DNA of 64,000 bases from Danxiaibacter sp048498555 (GTDB taxonomy: Bacteria > Bacteroidota > Bacteroidia > Chitinophagales > Chitinophagaceae): the NCBI GenBank assembly GCA_048498555.1, contig JBEHXT010000020.1, positions 1-64,000 of the forward strand. The letters are read 5' to 3'. Both the position numbers and the translations under genes were made by a program. Shown here piece after piece: positions 47,191 through 54,810 of this stretch (the first letter of the stretch is position 1; the number at the start of each line of letters is the position of its first letter). The notes below the pieces were generated by a model. The model was given only the letters and a program-made list of their open reading frames with translations, was not told the DNA's origin and made no database searches.

Positions 47191-47780
47191 ATAATGGCCC
47201 TGAATGTAATGTTAATTCTGCCTTGTGTTATTTTAGGTTCTTTGGGTATGCTGTGCAACCAGTGGTGCTGTGTAGCGCCTTTCATCAGCAGGAAGCTGCC
47301 ACTGCTGAGCACTACTTTTTGAATGAGTTTTTTTTCTTTTCCATGCTTCAGGCAAAAAGTTCTCTCAGCGCCAAAACTTACCGAACCAATCACCGGATTT
47401 ATGCCCAGTTCCTTCTCATTGTCTTTATGCCAGCCCATACTGTCGTTGCCGTTACGATAGAAATTAAGTAGCGCGCTTGTAAATGTATGATTGGACACAC
47501 TTTCAATCCGATGCTTTATGTCGAGCAGTTCTTTTGTCCATGCATACGGATGCATGGTTATGCCCGAATAGCTGTAAGGCTTTTGTTCATCGCCATACCA
47601 TGCAGTTAACCTTGGTTGCATAATCTCGCGTCCGAAAATAACAATGGGTTCTTGTTTCCATTGAATGTTTGCAGACAATAGTTCATACAGTGCATTGCTT
47701 TCTTCTTCACTGAATAATGCCGGAAACAAATATACTTCTCCGTCAAAAGGCAATAAATTTTTCGGTGTTACCATCGTCAT
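47187..47780 (-). CDS. AlkB-family alpha-ketoglutarate-dependent DNA dealkylase
   Basis: A 197-residue Fe(II)/2-oxoglutarate dioxygenase of the AlkB type (closer in layout to ALKBH2/3 than to E. coli AlkB). QPRLTAWYGD, LLNFYRNGNDSMGWHKDNE with iron ligands H118 and D120, SFGAERTFCLKH, H176 in HHWLHSIPK and the 2-oxoglutarate-binding arginines in GRINITFR (R188, R194) are present. It repairs N1-methyladenine/N3-methylcytosine-type lesions by oxidative demethylation. It lies 42 bp after the ada-like gene and overlaps the zinc-domain gene, so it is part of an alkylation-damage operon. Confidence 0.92.
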   Translation of the reverse strand: MTMVTPKNLLPFDGEVYLFPALFSEEESNALYELLSANIQWKQEPIVIFGREIMQPRLTAWYGDEQKPYSYSGITMHPYAWTKELLDIKHRIESVSNHTFTSALLNFYRNGNDSMGWHKDNEKELGINPVIGSVSFGAERTFCLKHGKEKKLIQKVVLSSGSFLLMKGATQHHWLHSIPKEPKITQGRINITFRAII

Positions 47781-47822
47781 CCTTTAAAGTAAAATCAACG
47801 CAAATCTAATGTTGTACTGGTC

Positions 47823-48701
47823 TTAGTTGGTAGCTTCTGATTCTATCGCAGATTTAGCAGCTTCCCATCCAATCATGGCGGTCTTGCGAGTGCTTCCCCA
47901 ATGGTACTGACCTATTTCGCCTGTTGATCTTATTACCCTGTGGCACGGTATTAAAAAGGCCACGGGATTACCCGCTACGGCTGTACCCACAGCCCTGGAA
48001 GCGCCTGTGTAGCCTGCCTGTTCTGCCAAGCCGGAATATGTGGTGAGCGAACCGAGGGGGATTTTTAACAGTGTTTCCCAGATCTTGATCTGGAAAGGAG
48101 AGCCTTTCAGATGCAGTTTAATTTGCCCGAGCTTGCTCCAGTCCTGGCCAAAAATAAACAACGCGTTTTGTTGAATGCTATCTACTATTTGTGTGTAATG
48201 CGCATTGGGGAATTTTTGCAGAAGGTCGTCAAAAGCAAAAGTTGTTCCATCATCTGCAAAGGCCATGTGGCATATCCCTTTTGGTGTAGATGCAACGATG
48301 ATATTGCCAAACGGGCTTTCAGCAAAGCTATAATTGATGTGCAGTAATTCGCCGCCATTTTTGTATTCGCCAGGCGTCATGCCTTCCACTTTAATAAACA
48401 GGTCGTGCAATCTTCCTGTCCCGGAAAGCCCTGTCTCAAATGCTGCATCAAAAAGTGTAGCGCCGTTGTTTTTCAGCATTTGCTTGGCGTGCTCAATGCT
48501 TAAGTATTGCAAAAATTGTTTGGGAGTTACTCCCGCCCAGGCCCTGAACATTCGCTGAAAATGAAAAGGGCTTAAATGAATATGTTCTGCGGCCTGTTCC
48601 AGGCTCGGCTGATTTTTGAAATTGCTTCTAAAAAAATCAATGGATGCAGCTATTCTTTTGTAATCTGTTTCCTGTTGCGTTTCCATGTTAAAATGTTTCA
48701 T
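47823..48701 (-). CDS. ada: Ada-like AraC regulator fused to O6-methylguanine-DNA methyltransferase
   Basis: A 292-residue fusion: AraC-type helix-turn-helix domain at ~15-115 (LEQAAEHIHLSPFHFQRMFRAWAGVTPKQFLQ), then a ribonuclease-H-like MGMT N-domain and the catalytic MGMT domain (~200-285) with acceptor C253 in IPCHRV and ASRAVGTAV upstream of it. It corresponds to the C-terminal two thirds of E. coli Ada; the zinc domain is a separate gene at 46918-47190. It removes O6-methylguanine damage and probably regulates this operon, though how it senses damage without its own N-terminal domain is unclear. The second ATG (48686) is also possible as start. Confidence 0.92.
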   Translation of the reverse strand: MKHFNMETQQETDYKRIAASIDFFRSNFKNQPSLEQAAEHIHLSPFHFQRMFRAWAGVTPKQFLQYLSIEHAKQMLKNNGATLFDAAFETGLSGTGRLHDLFIKVEGMTPGEYKNGGELLHINYSFAESPFGNIIVASTPKGICHMAFADDGTTFAFDDLLQKFPNAHYTQIVDSIQQNALFIFGQDWSKLGQIKLHLKGSPFQIKIWETLLKIPLGSLTTYSGLAEQAGYTGASRAVGTAVAGNPVAFLIPCHRVIRSTGEIGQYHWGSTRKTAMIGWEAAKSAIESEATN

Positions 48702-48828
48702 CTGTTAAAGAATATTTCCTGCAGGTTTGTAGAGCAAAGTTATTGTTATGTGAGCTGGCTTTAAACCCGTTTCTTGCGCATATTTGTTTGCGTTGAATGT
48801 ATTTTTTACTAGTACTTTTTGCAAATAT

Positions 48829-49539
48829 TTATGAAAGCGCGTCGTGAAAAATTATGCCTAAGGTATGTCTTTCGCCACTGTGCACAGGGCTCACGCCATG
48901 TTTCATGGCTACACGATAATACCCTTTAGTACCCTTGGCAGGACGAAAGTTGGTGGTAAATAACAACATGTCGCCTCTTTTGGGCTTGATTACATTGGCT
49001 TTGGATTGAGCTCTTGGTATGGATTCAGTCAGCACAAACTCGCCCCCGGTATAGTCTTCGTCCGGCTCGTTAAGGAATAAGACAAGCTGCATGGGAAAAT
49101 AAATTTCACCATAGAGGTCCTGATGCAATGTGTTAAAACCATCTCTGCCATATTTAAGAATAAGAACAGTTGGTTTATCCTGGCCGTGTGCATGGCATAC
49201 CTCCTTAAACGCCTCATGTGTTGCGGGATATGTTTGGCCAATCTGCAAGGCTTTCATCCACACATTAGCTAATGGAGCGATATAAGTGTAAACTGTTTCC
49301 CTTATATCGGTAATAAGTTGTGGCAATGGATATTGAAAATATTTGTATTCGCCAAGCCCGAACCTATAGCGCTCCATTGTAATTGTTTTTCTGTATAATG
49401 TTTCCTGATTGTATTGAATAATGAGTTTTTCGCATTCAACACTTGTTAATATATTTTCTACAACGGCGTAGCCTTTGTTTGTGAGGGTTTCTTCCACACT
49501 TTTCCACTCCTTTGAATGAAGTCGTTCCTTAATGTTCAT
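48829..49539 (-). CDS. 2OG-Fe(II) oxygenase (prolyl-hydroxylase-like fold)
   Basis: A 236-residue dioxygenase. The iron site is H139-x-D141 in TLHQDLYG with distal H214 (MKHGVSPV); the 2-oxoglutarate-binding R224 is ten residues after it (SGER), the normal H-x(9-10)-R spacing. It differs from AlkB in sequence. It sits upstream of, and on the same strand as, the ada-like and alkB-like genes (127-bp gap), so a role in the alkylation-damage response is plausible. It could act on a protein or on a nucleic acid, and the substrate is unknown. Confidence 0.88.
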   Translation of the reverse strand: MNIKERLHSKEWKSVEETLTNKGYAVVENILTSVECEKLIIQYNQETLYRKTITMERYRFGLGEYKYFQYPLPQLITDIRETVYTYIAPLANVWMKALQIGQTYPATHEAFKEVCHAHGQDKPTVLILKYGRDGFNTLHQDLYGEIYFPMQLVLFLNEPDEDYTGGEFVLTESIPRAQSKANVIKPKRGDMLLFTTNFRPAKGTKGYYRVAMKHGVSPVHSGERHTLGIIFHDALS

Positions 49540-49704
49540 GACAATTATATTTTACAATAGCAAAGTTATTTGCAGACTGGCGGTATTGAACCCGATTCTT
49601 GCGGTGTTTGTGCATTGAAAAATTACCACACAAGTGGCGTGTATTTTGTTCGTGTGATGTTGAGGCCAATGTCCTAAATGCAATGAGTGATAAAAACAAG
49701 ATAT

Positions 49705-50034
49705 ATGGCAACAACAAAAAAAATGAAAAAGAAAGCTGCGAAAAAAACAAAGCGCAAATGGTCCGGAAGAGTTATGCAAACCAGCGATGCACTCGATCTT
49801 GAAAAGAGCATTTTTAAATCAGATGACCCCAAAAAAATAGCGTCATCGCTAAAGCGTTCGGCAAATAAAAGCCACCGCAGAAAAGGTACACCTTTTCAAT
49901 CAGCCATGTCCATGCTTAATTTTTATATAAACAGAGCTGGCCATAATTTATCTGCGTCGCACAAAAAAGTATTGGAAGAAGCAAAAGATGAATTGCGCAT
50001 TGCGTTTGACAGGCCAGTTAAGGAAAGTAAATGA
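49705..50034 (+). CDS. DUF3175 domain protein
   Basis: A 109-residue basic protein, with the start at 49705 (ATG) chosen over an upstream GTG. A lysine-rich N-terminus (MATTKKMKKKAAKKTKRKW) precedes the conserved DUF3175 core: SDALDLEKSIFKSDDPKKIA, SLKRSANKSHRRK.TPFQSAMSMLNFYINRAG and a C-terminal helix. The composition suggests nucleic-acid binding, but the family function is not established. Stand-alone, divergent from the oxygenase gene. Confidence 0.85.
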   Translation: MATTKKMKKKAAKKTKRKWSGRVMQTSDALDLEKSIFKSDDPKKIASSLKRSANKSHRRKGTPFQSAMSMLNFYINRAGHNLSASHKKVLEEAKDELRIAFDRPVKESK

Positions 50035-50374
50035 GTTATATGTTCTAAGTTTTACCTTATACGTATACACTCTCAAAATCGCCGGGCAGCTGAGGTTTTA
50101 TGGAGATAATTTTAAGCACTTGTAGATTTTTTTAGCTTATTATGCGAAAGGATATTCCTGCCAAACAACAGGGAAAATCCCTATTGCATAATTGCAAAAT
50201 AATAACCACTTTTATTGTAGCATCTTAATCATACAAAAACATACTTAGCGCTATGCTATAAACGGAAAGTACTGTAGCTGTATGATCCTCTAAACCGGTA
50301 ACATACTTTGCCTGGCGAAACCGTACATACTAAGCCAGGCCTATTTAAGCCGGTGTTATTCTAAATGTATTAAC
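50035..50374. other. Intergenic region upstream of the metallopeptidase gene
   Basis: 340 AT-rich bases that should carry the promoter of the metallopeptidase/MBL unit. No coding frame or tRNA seen. Confidence 0.45.
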
Positions 50375-52306
50375 ATGGCGACAAATAAAAAATTAAGCAG
50401 GCTGCTAAGAGGTTATTCACTCGATCCTGGCTTTTCTACGAGATTGGATACAATGTCCATAAACGAAATAGTTTACGAAATAAGATGGGAAGAAGTAAGC
50501 AAAGGGCCGATAGGAGAGTATTTTGAAGTGATAGACTATGACCCCGCCAGCAACTGCTTTTACGATCCTGTAGATCTCAATTCGATTGAAGTGCTTGCGC
50601 AAAACGGCCTGCCGGCAAGCGAAGGAAATCCTGCCTTTCATCAGCAATTTGTTTACACCATTGCGATGCAAACACTGGATCATTTTGAAAAATCGCTTGG
50701 CCGAAGGGTTATCTGGTCCCCACGCATTATTGTGTCAAAGAATGAAGGGCAACGGGTGCGCCCTGCTGTTAAGCAGGAATATGTTCCGAAGCTTCGGTTA
50801 TATCCGCATGCGTTTCGGGAAGCCAATGCTTTTTATGATCCCGACAAAAAAGCAGTGCTATTCGGTTACTTCGAAGCTGCAGCAGATGCAAAGGGCAGTA
50901 ATCTGCCCGGCGGCGTTATATTTTCATGCCTGTCGCCAGATATTATTTCCCATGAACTAACTCATGCACTGCTTGATAGTATTCATCCCCGCTTTATTGA
51001 AAATACAAATGTTGATGCCCCTGCTTTTCATGAGGCATTTGCAGACATAGTTGCATTGCTGCAACGATTTTCAGCGCCAGCTCTGTTAGAATATGCAATC
51101 GCTTCTACTAAGGGGAATTTGGGTGAATATAGTTTTCTAGGCGAACTGGCTACGCAGTTTGGTACTGCCTTAGAAAATGGCCGGGGAGCTTTGCGTGGCG
51201 CGATCGGAAAAGTAGATGAGAAAACAGGAATATGGCAGAAATATAAACCTGACCCATCATTATATCGTACGGTGTTTGAGCCGCATGAGCGCGGATCGAT
51301 CCTGGTTGCTGTAGTGTTTGATGCCTTTATCAGGTTGTATAATGTAAAGACTGCAGATCTGCTGCGTATTGCTACCAATGGTTCCGGCATTTTACAGCCG
51401 GGTGCCATTCATCCCGATCTGGTAAAAAGGCTGGCAAAAGAAGCATCAGAAATAGCATCGCATCTTTTACATGTTTGTATAAGGGCGCTTGATTATTGCC
51501 CACCTGTGGATATTACTTACGGTGATTATTTGCGAGCCCTGATAACAGCAGATGTGGATACCGCACCCAAAGATGAGAATGGCTACCGCATAGCACTGAT
51601 TGAAGCATTCAGAAGTTGGGGCATTTTCCCTGAGCGTGTAAACACATTGTCTGTTGATAGTTTATGTTGGTCAAGGCAGGATAATCTTACAGCAGCCGAA
51701 AGGAAAGCTGTCTCATATATCGCGCGCCAGCTAAAGGAGTGGGTTGCACCAATTGTTGAATTGAGCTATACTGATGGCGTTGACAGAAAAGAGATTTACC
51801 TGGCATCACAAAAAGTACAGAAAGACCTGCATGATCTGCTCGTGCAGAAAAAAGTAAATATCATCAATAGCGGCGATTGGTCTTCTTTGATGAAAAAGTT
51901 TGGATTAGCGGATGGCCGCGTATCCTTCAAATATGACGATGAAACGATTACTTCGGATGCTATGCCTCCAATTGAAGTACATAAAGTACGCCCTGTTTAC
52001 CGTGTAGGCAGAGAAGGGTTGGTTGTTGACCAGGTAATTGTTACACTAAGCCAGACTGTACGCATTAATAAAGGAAACTTGAAGGGATCAAAATTCCGTG
52101 GCGGCTGCACGTTTATTCTGAATATATCAAAGGGATACGACCTTGAATATGTGATTTATAAAAATGTTGCAAGCCAGCAAAGATTTACCAGGCAAATGAA
52201 TTACCAGCTGGGCAAGACCGAAGAATTTGTAGCGTTGACAGAATCTATGTACGATGAAGAGTCCGGTTTCAAGAATATCAGTTTTGCAAAACTTCATCTT
52301 CATTGA
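50375..52306 (+). CDS. Gluzincin-type (M4-like) zinc metallopeptidase, no export signal
   Basis: A 643-residue protein. The zinc site is HELTH (193-197) in SPDIISHELTHALLDS, with the third ligand E220 in APAFHEAFADIVALLQ, the thermolysin-like (HExxH...E) arrangement. Residues 1-180 and the C-terminal ~240 residues (including QTVRINKGNLKGSKFRGGCTFILN) do not match a domain I know. There is no signal peptide, so the enzyme is probably cytosolic, unlike secreted M4 peptidases. The next gene, an MBL-fold hydrolase, starts 13 bp after its stop, so the two form an operon. Its substrate is unknown. Confidence 0.82.
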   Translation: MATNKKLSRLLRGYSLDPGFSTRLDTMSINEIVYEIRWEEVSKGPIGEYFEVIDYDPASNCFYDPVDLNSIEVLAQNGLPASEGNPAFHQQFVYTIAMQTLDHFEKSLGRRVIWSPRIIVSKNEGQRVRPAVKQEYVPKLRLYPHAFREANAFYDPDKKAVLFGYFEAAADAKGSNLPGGVIFSCLSPDIISHELTHALLDSIHPRFIENTNVDAPAFHEAFADIVALLQRFSAPALLEYAIASTKGNLGEYSFLGELATQFGTALENGRGALRGAIGKVDEKTGIWQKYKPDPSLYRTVFEPHERGSILVAVVFDAFIRLYNVKTADLLRIATNGSGILQPGAIHPDLVKRLAKEASEIASHLLHVCIRALDYCPPVDITYGDYLRALITADVDTAPKDENGYRIALIEAFRSWGIFPERVNTLSVDSLCWSRQDNLTAAERKAVSYIARQLKEWVAPIVELSYTDGVDRKEIYLASQKVQKDLHDLLVQKKVNIINSGDWSSLMKKFGLADGRVSFKYDDETITSDAMPPIEVHKVRPVYRVGREGLVVDQVIVTLSQTVRINKGNLKGSKFRGGCTFILNISKGYDLEYVIYKNVASQQRFTRQMNYQLGKTEEFVALTESMYDEESGFKNISFAKLHLH

Positions 52307-52319
52307 TAAATGAATTACC

Positions 52320-53696
52320 ATGGCTAAAGATTTAACCGCGAACGTAAGAATGTACCAGGTAGGCGAACTGGGTGACTGTTTTTTATTGACGTTTACTGAA
52401 GGTGCAAATGAAGTGAATGTGCTGATTGATTGTGGTTCATTCCGGAACTCATCAAGGTCGCAAGAACGTTTAAGTACAATCGTGAAAAACATTAAAAGTA
52501 CGTTGAACGGAAAAAAACTGGATGTTGTTGTTGGTACGCATCAACACAATGATCATGTTTCCGGCTTTGTTCATTGTAAGGAACTTTTTAAAAACAATAT
52601 AAAGCAGGTATGGTTATCCTGGTTGGATGATCCCAGAAGCGCGCTCGCCCGAAAGGTGAATGATGATCAGAAAAGACTCGTCGGCCAGTTACAGGCAATT
52701 CACGCGCAGATCACGCGTTTGAATGTAAAAGGCGACTATTCTCCTGTAAAAGATGTACTGGGCTTTTACGGCCTTGATGCACCCGGCCCTGCAGTGCCTG
52801 CGGAAGGGATCGCTAATCTGAAAAAGCTGGGTGATGAAGACGTTGATTATCTATCCCCCGGCGAAATAAAACTCCTGCCCGGTGTAGATGTAAAAGTATA
52901 CGTGCTTGGGCCTCCGAGAAATATGCAATTGTTGTTCGATAAAGACCCGAATGAGAGTCAGACCTACGATCCAGCTTTGGCTTTTGCTAATAAAGATGCA
53001 GCAAAATTACTTTCCGCATTGCGTGCCAAAGGCGGTGGGGCCGACAAAGAGGAGGAACAATTTCCCTTCAGCAAATTTTACAAGAAAACGGAAAGCAGGG
53101 CAGATCCGGAAATAGTTAAGACCTATAACAATCATCTCAACAGTTGGCAGAAGATTGATAGCGACTGGCTCGGACAGGCCAACAGGCTTGCACTGTTTCT
53201 TGATTCATTTACTAACAACAGCAGCCTTGCATTGGCATTTGAACTGGTTAAAAGCGGCAAGGTGCTACTTTTTGCGGCAGACGCACAAACGGGCAACTGG
53301 CTCTCCTGGCAGAATATAATATGGCCTGCAAAAAAAATCACAACAAATGATTTGCTTACCAATACCGTTTTATATAAAGTAGGGCATCATGCAAGCCATA
53401 ACGGAACACTTAAAAAAGCGCTGGAAACAATGAAGCATGAAGATCTGGTTGCAATGATTTCAGTTGACAAAAGCGATCCTAATATAACCAAAAAGAATGG
53501 CTGGAAAATGCCGGCTCAGAACCTGTTTCAACGTTTGAAAGAGAAAACACATTTTCGCGTACTTACCATGGATGACGGCTTTGCAGACGGATGCAATCCT
53601 ATAAAAGATAAGCCTAAAAGCAAATGGAATGAGCTGCCGTTTAAGCCTAAGATTGATAAAAAGAATTTTTTTATTGAATACAAGATTCAAGGGTGA
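52320..53696 (+). CDS. MBL-fold metallo-hydrolase
   Basis: A 458-residue protein with a metallo-beta-lactamase fold: VLIDCGS, the metal site H74-x-H76-x-D78-H79 in VVGTHQHNDHVSGF, a later LLFAADAQTGNW aspartate and KVGHHASHNGT. The overall layout is like ComEC/Rec2-type and related MBL hydrolases, which often act on nucleic acids or cyclic nucleotides. There is no signal peptide or membrane segment. It is strongly coupled to the upstream metallopeptidase (13-bp gap). The exact reaction is not readable. Confidence 0.85.
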   Translation: MAKDLTANVRMYQVGELGDCFLLTFTEGANEVNVLIDCGSFRNSSRSQERLSTIVKNIKSTLNGKKLDVVVGTHQHNDHVSGFVHCKELFKNNIKQVWLSWLDDPRSALARKVNDDQKRLVGQLQAIHAQITRLNVKGDYSPVKDVLGFYGLDAPGPAVPAEGIANLKKLGDEDVDYLSPGEIKLLPGVDVKVYVLGPPRNMQLLFDKDPNESQTYDPALAFANKDAAKLLSALRAKGGGADKEEEQFPFSKFYKKTESRADPEIVKTYNNHLNSWQKIDSDWLGQANRLALFLDSFTNNSSLALAFELVKSGKVLLFAADAQTGNWLSWQNIIWPAKKITTNDLLTNTVLYKVGHHASHNGTLKKALETMKHEDLVAMISVDKSDPNITKKNGWKMPAQNLFQRLKEKTHFRVLTMDDGFADGCNPIKDKPKSKWNELPFKPKIDKKNFFIEYKIQG

Positions 53697-53706
53697 ATTA
53701 AATGAA

Positions 53707-53802
53707 AATTGAAAGTTGACAATTGAAAATGATGGGCGAATGTGTAAATATGTGAATGTGCAAATGCGCTGGTGCTTCCTTATCAATTGTCAACTGTCAA
53801 TT
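53707..53802. repeat. Inverted repeat of the AATTGACAATTG family between convergent genes
   Basis: The left arm AATTGAAAGTTGACAATTGA (53707-53726) and the right arm (53783-53802) pair at 19 of 20 positions. The right arm overlaps the last codons of the ThuA-like gene, and the left arm starts about ten bases after the MBL stop. It may work as a bidirectional 3' end structure. Confidence 0.75.
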
Positions 53803-54633
53803 AGCCCCCAGCCACAGCAGGCTGTTAATAATTAGCTGGTTTTGTATTTCATTGGCAAATGTGAATGATAGTTCTTTATTGGTCTTATGTTCATAGTCAA
53901 TGTCATTGTGGCCCATGTTCATGTAAACCATCTTGTATTTTTTATTTGTCCATACTACGGGGTAATAGCCGCTGTGCCATATCTCATATTGTTTTGGGCC
54001 TGTGCCTAATGGAAAGCTTGTGGAGTCGATAGACAATAAAATCGTAATATTCGGATTCTTTCTCAGATCATTTGACCATCTGTACCATTCATTCGGAGAA
54101 GATTTAAAGGTAGCCGGCAGTCCCTTCGTGACAATATTTTCAGGATGCTCAACACGTAGAATAGCAGATGTTGGCCGCCATGTATTACTTACATAAGATC
54201 CTGATCCTAGAAATTCATTATGGTACCAGTCCCAGTTTTGGGGAAAGTCAGAAGGCGTGAGTGCAAAGCCTGCAAAATGAAAGCCCATCCATGCGCCACC
54301 ATTCTCTATATATTTTCTGAATGCATCGCGTTGTGCCGGATCGTCCGGGCGTGTGTCAAGAAACAACACTACTTTATAATTCGCAAGAAAAGCTGCGTTT
54401 AGATTCGTCCAGTCATTGGTTGAGTCGTAGATGAAATTATATTTACGCGCCATTTCTGGAAACCATTTATTCGCTTCATGAACAAAGCTGATATGTGCCT
54501 GGTCATTTCTCGCCGTATAAAATGCAATGACTTTAAACTTTGTTTGCGCGAAGGATGCGAAAACTGTTAAGCAAAGGAACAGCGCGATAACGCAGCGCAC
54601 AAAAGATTTGGTTGCATGGTTAATTGATGACAT
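53797..54633 (-). CDS. ThuA-like domain protein, exported
   Basis: A 278-residue protein. The signal peptide ends ASFAQ (~30). The ThuA (trehalose utilisation-like, glutamine-amidotransferase fold) domain is recognised by KVIAFYTARNDQAHISFVHEANKWFPEMA, NYKVVLFLDTRPDD, YIENGGAWMGFHFAGF and YPVVWTNKKYKMVYMNMGHN. These proteins are common in polysaccharide-utilising Bacteroidota and Planctomycetota. A catalytic cysteine is not evident, so a binding or carbohydrate-related role is possible. Function unproven. Confidence 0.88.
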   Translation of the reverse strand: MSSINHATKSFVRCVIALFLCLTVFASFAQTKFKVIAFYTARNDQAHISFVHEANKWFPEMARKYNFIYDSTNDWTNLNAAFLANYKVVLFLDTRPDDPAQRDAFRKYIENGGAWMGFHFAGFALTPSDFPQNWDWYHNEFLGSGSYVSNTWRPTSAILRVEHPENIVTKGLPATFKSSPNEWYRWSNDLRKNPNITILLSIDSTSFPLGTGPKQYEIWHSGYYPVVWTNKKYKMVYMNMGHNDIDYEHKTNKELSFTFANEIQNQLIINSLLWLGAN

Positions 54634-54732
54634 TAATGTGGTTGTTTTACGGACTTAATAGTAGCTAAAACTAATTGTATTCATTGATAATTGAAAATGA
54701 GGAGTTGGGAATTGTTGGGCTTTTATTATAAA

Positions 54733-54765
54733 AAAACTTCGGGAGCAAATTCGTCCCGAAGTTTT
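54733..54765 (-). terminator. Rho-independent terminator for the S74-domain gene
   Basis: Twelve-base arms AAAACTTCGGGA (54733-54744) and TCCCGAAGTTTT (54754-54765). On the minus strand the stem is followed by a T-rich run (complement of the A run before 54736). It lies about 45 bases downstream of the gene ending at 54811. Confidence 0.85.
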
Positions 54766-54810
54766 AAGGTTGCTGTTTAATAACATATAAAGAAACCGGA
54801 GCGGTTTAAA

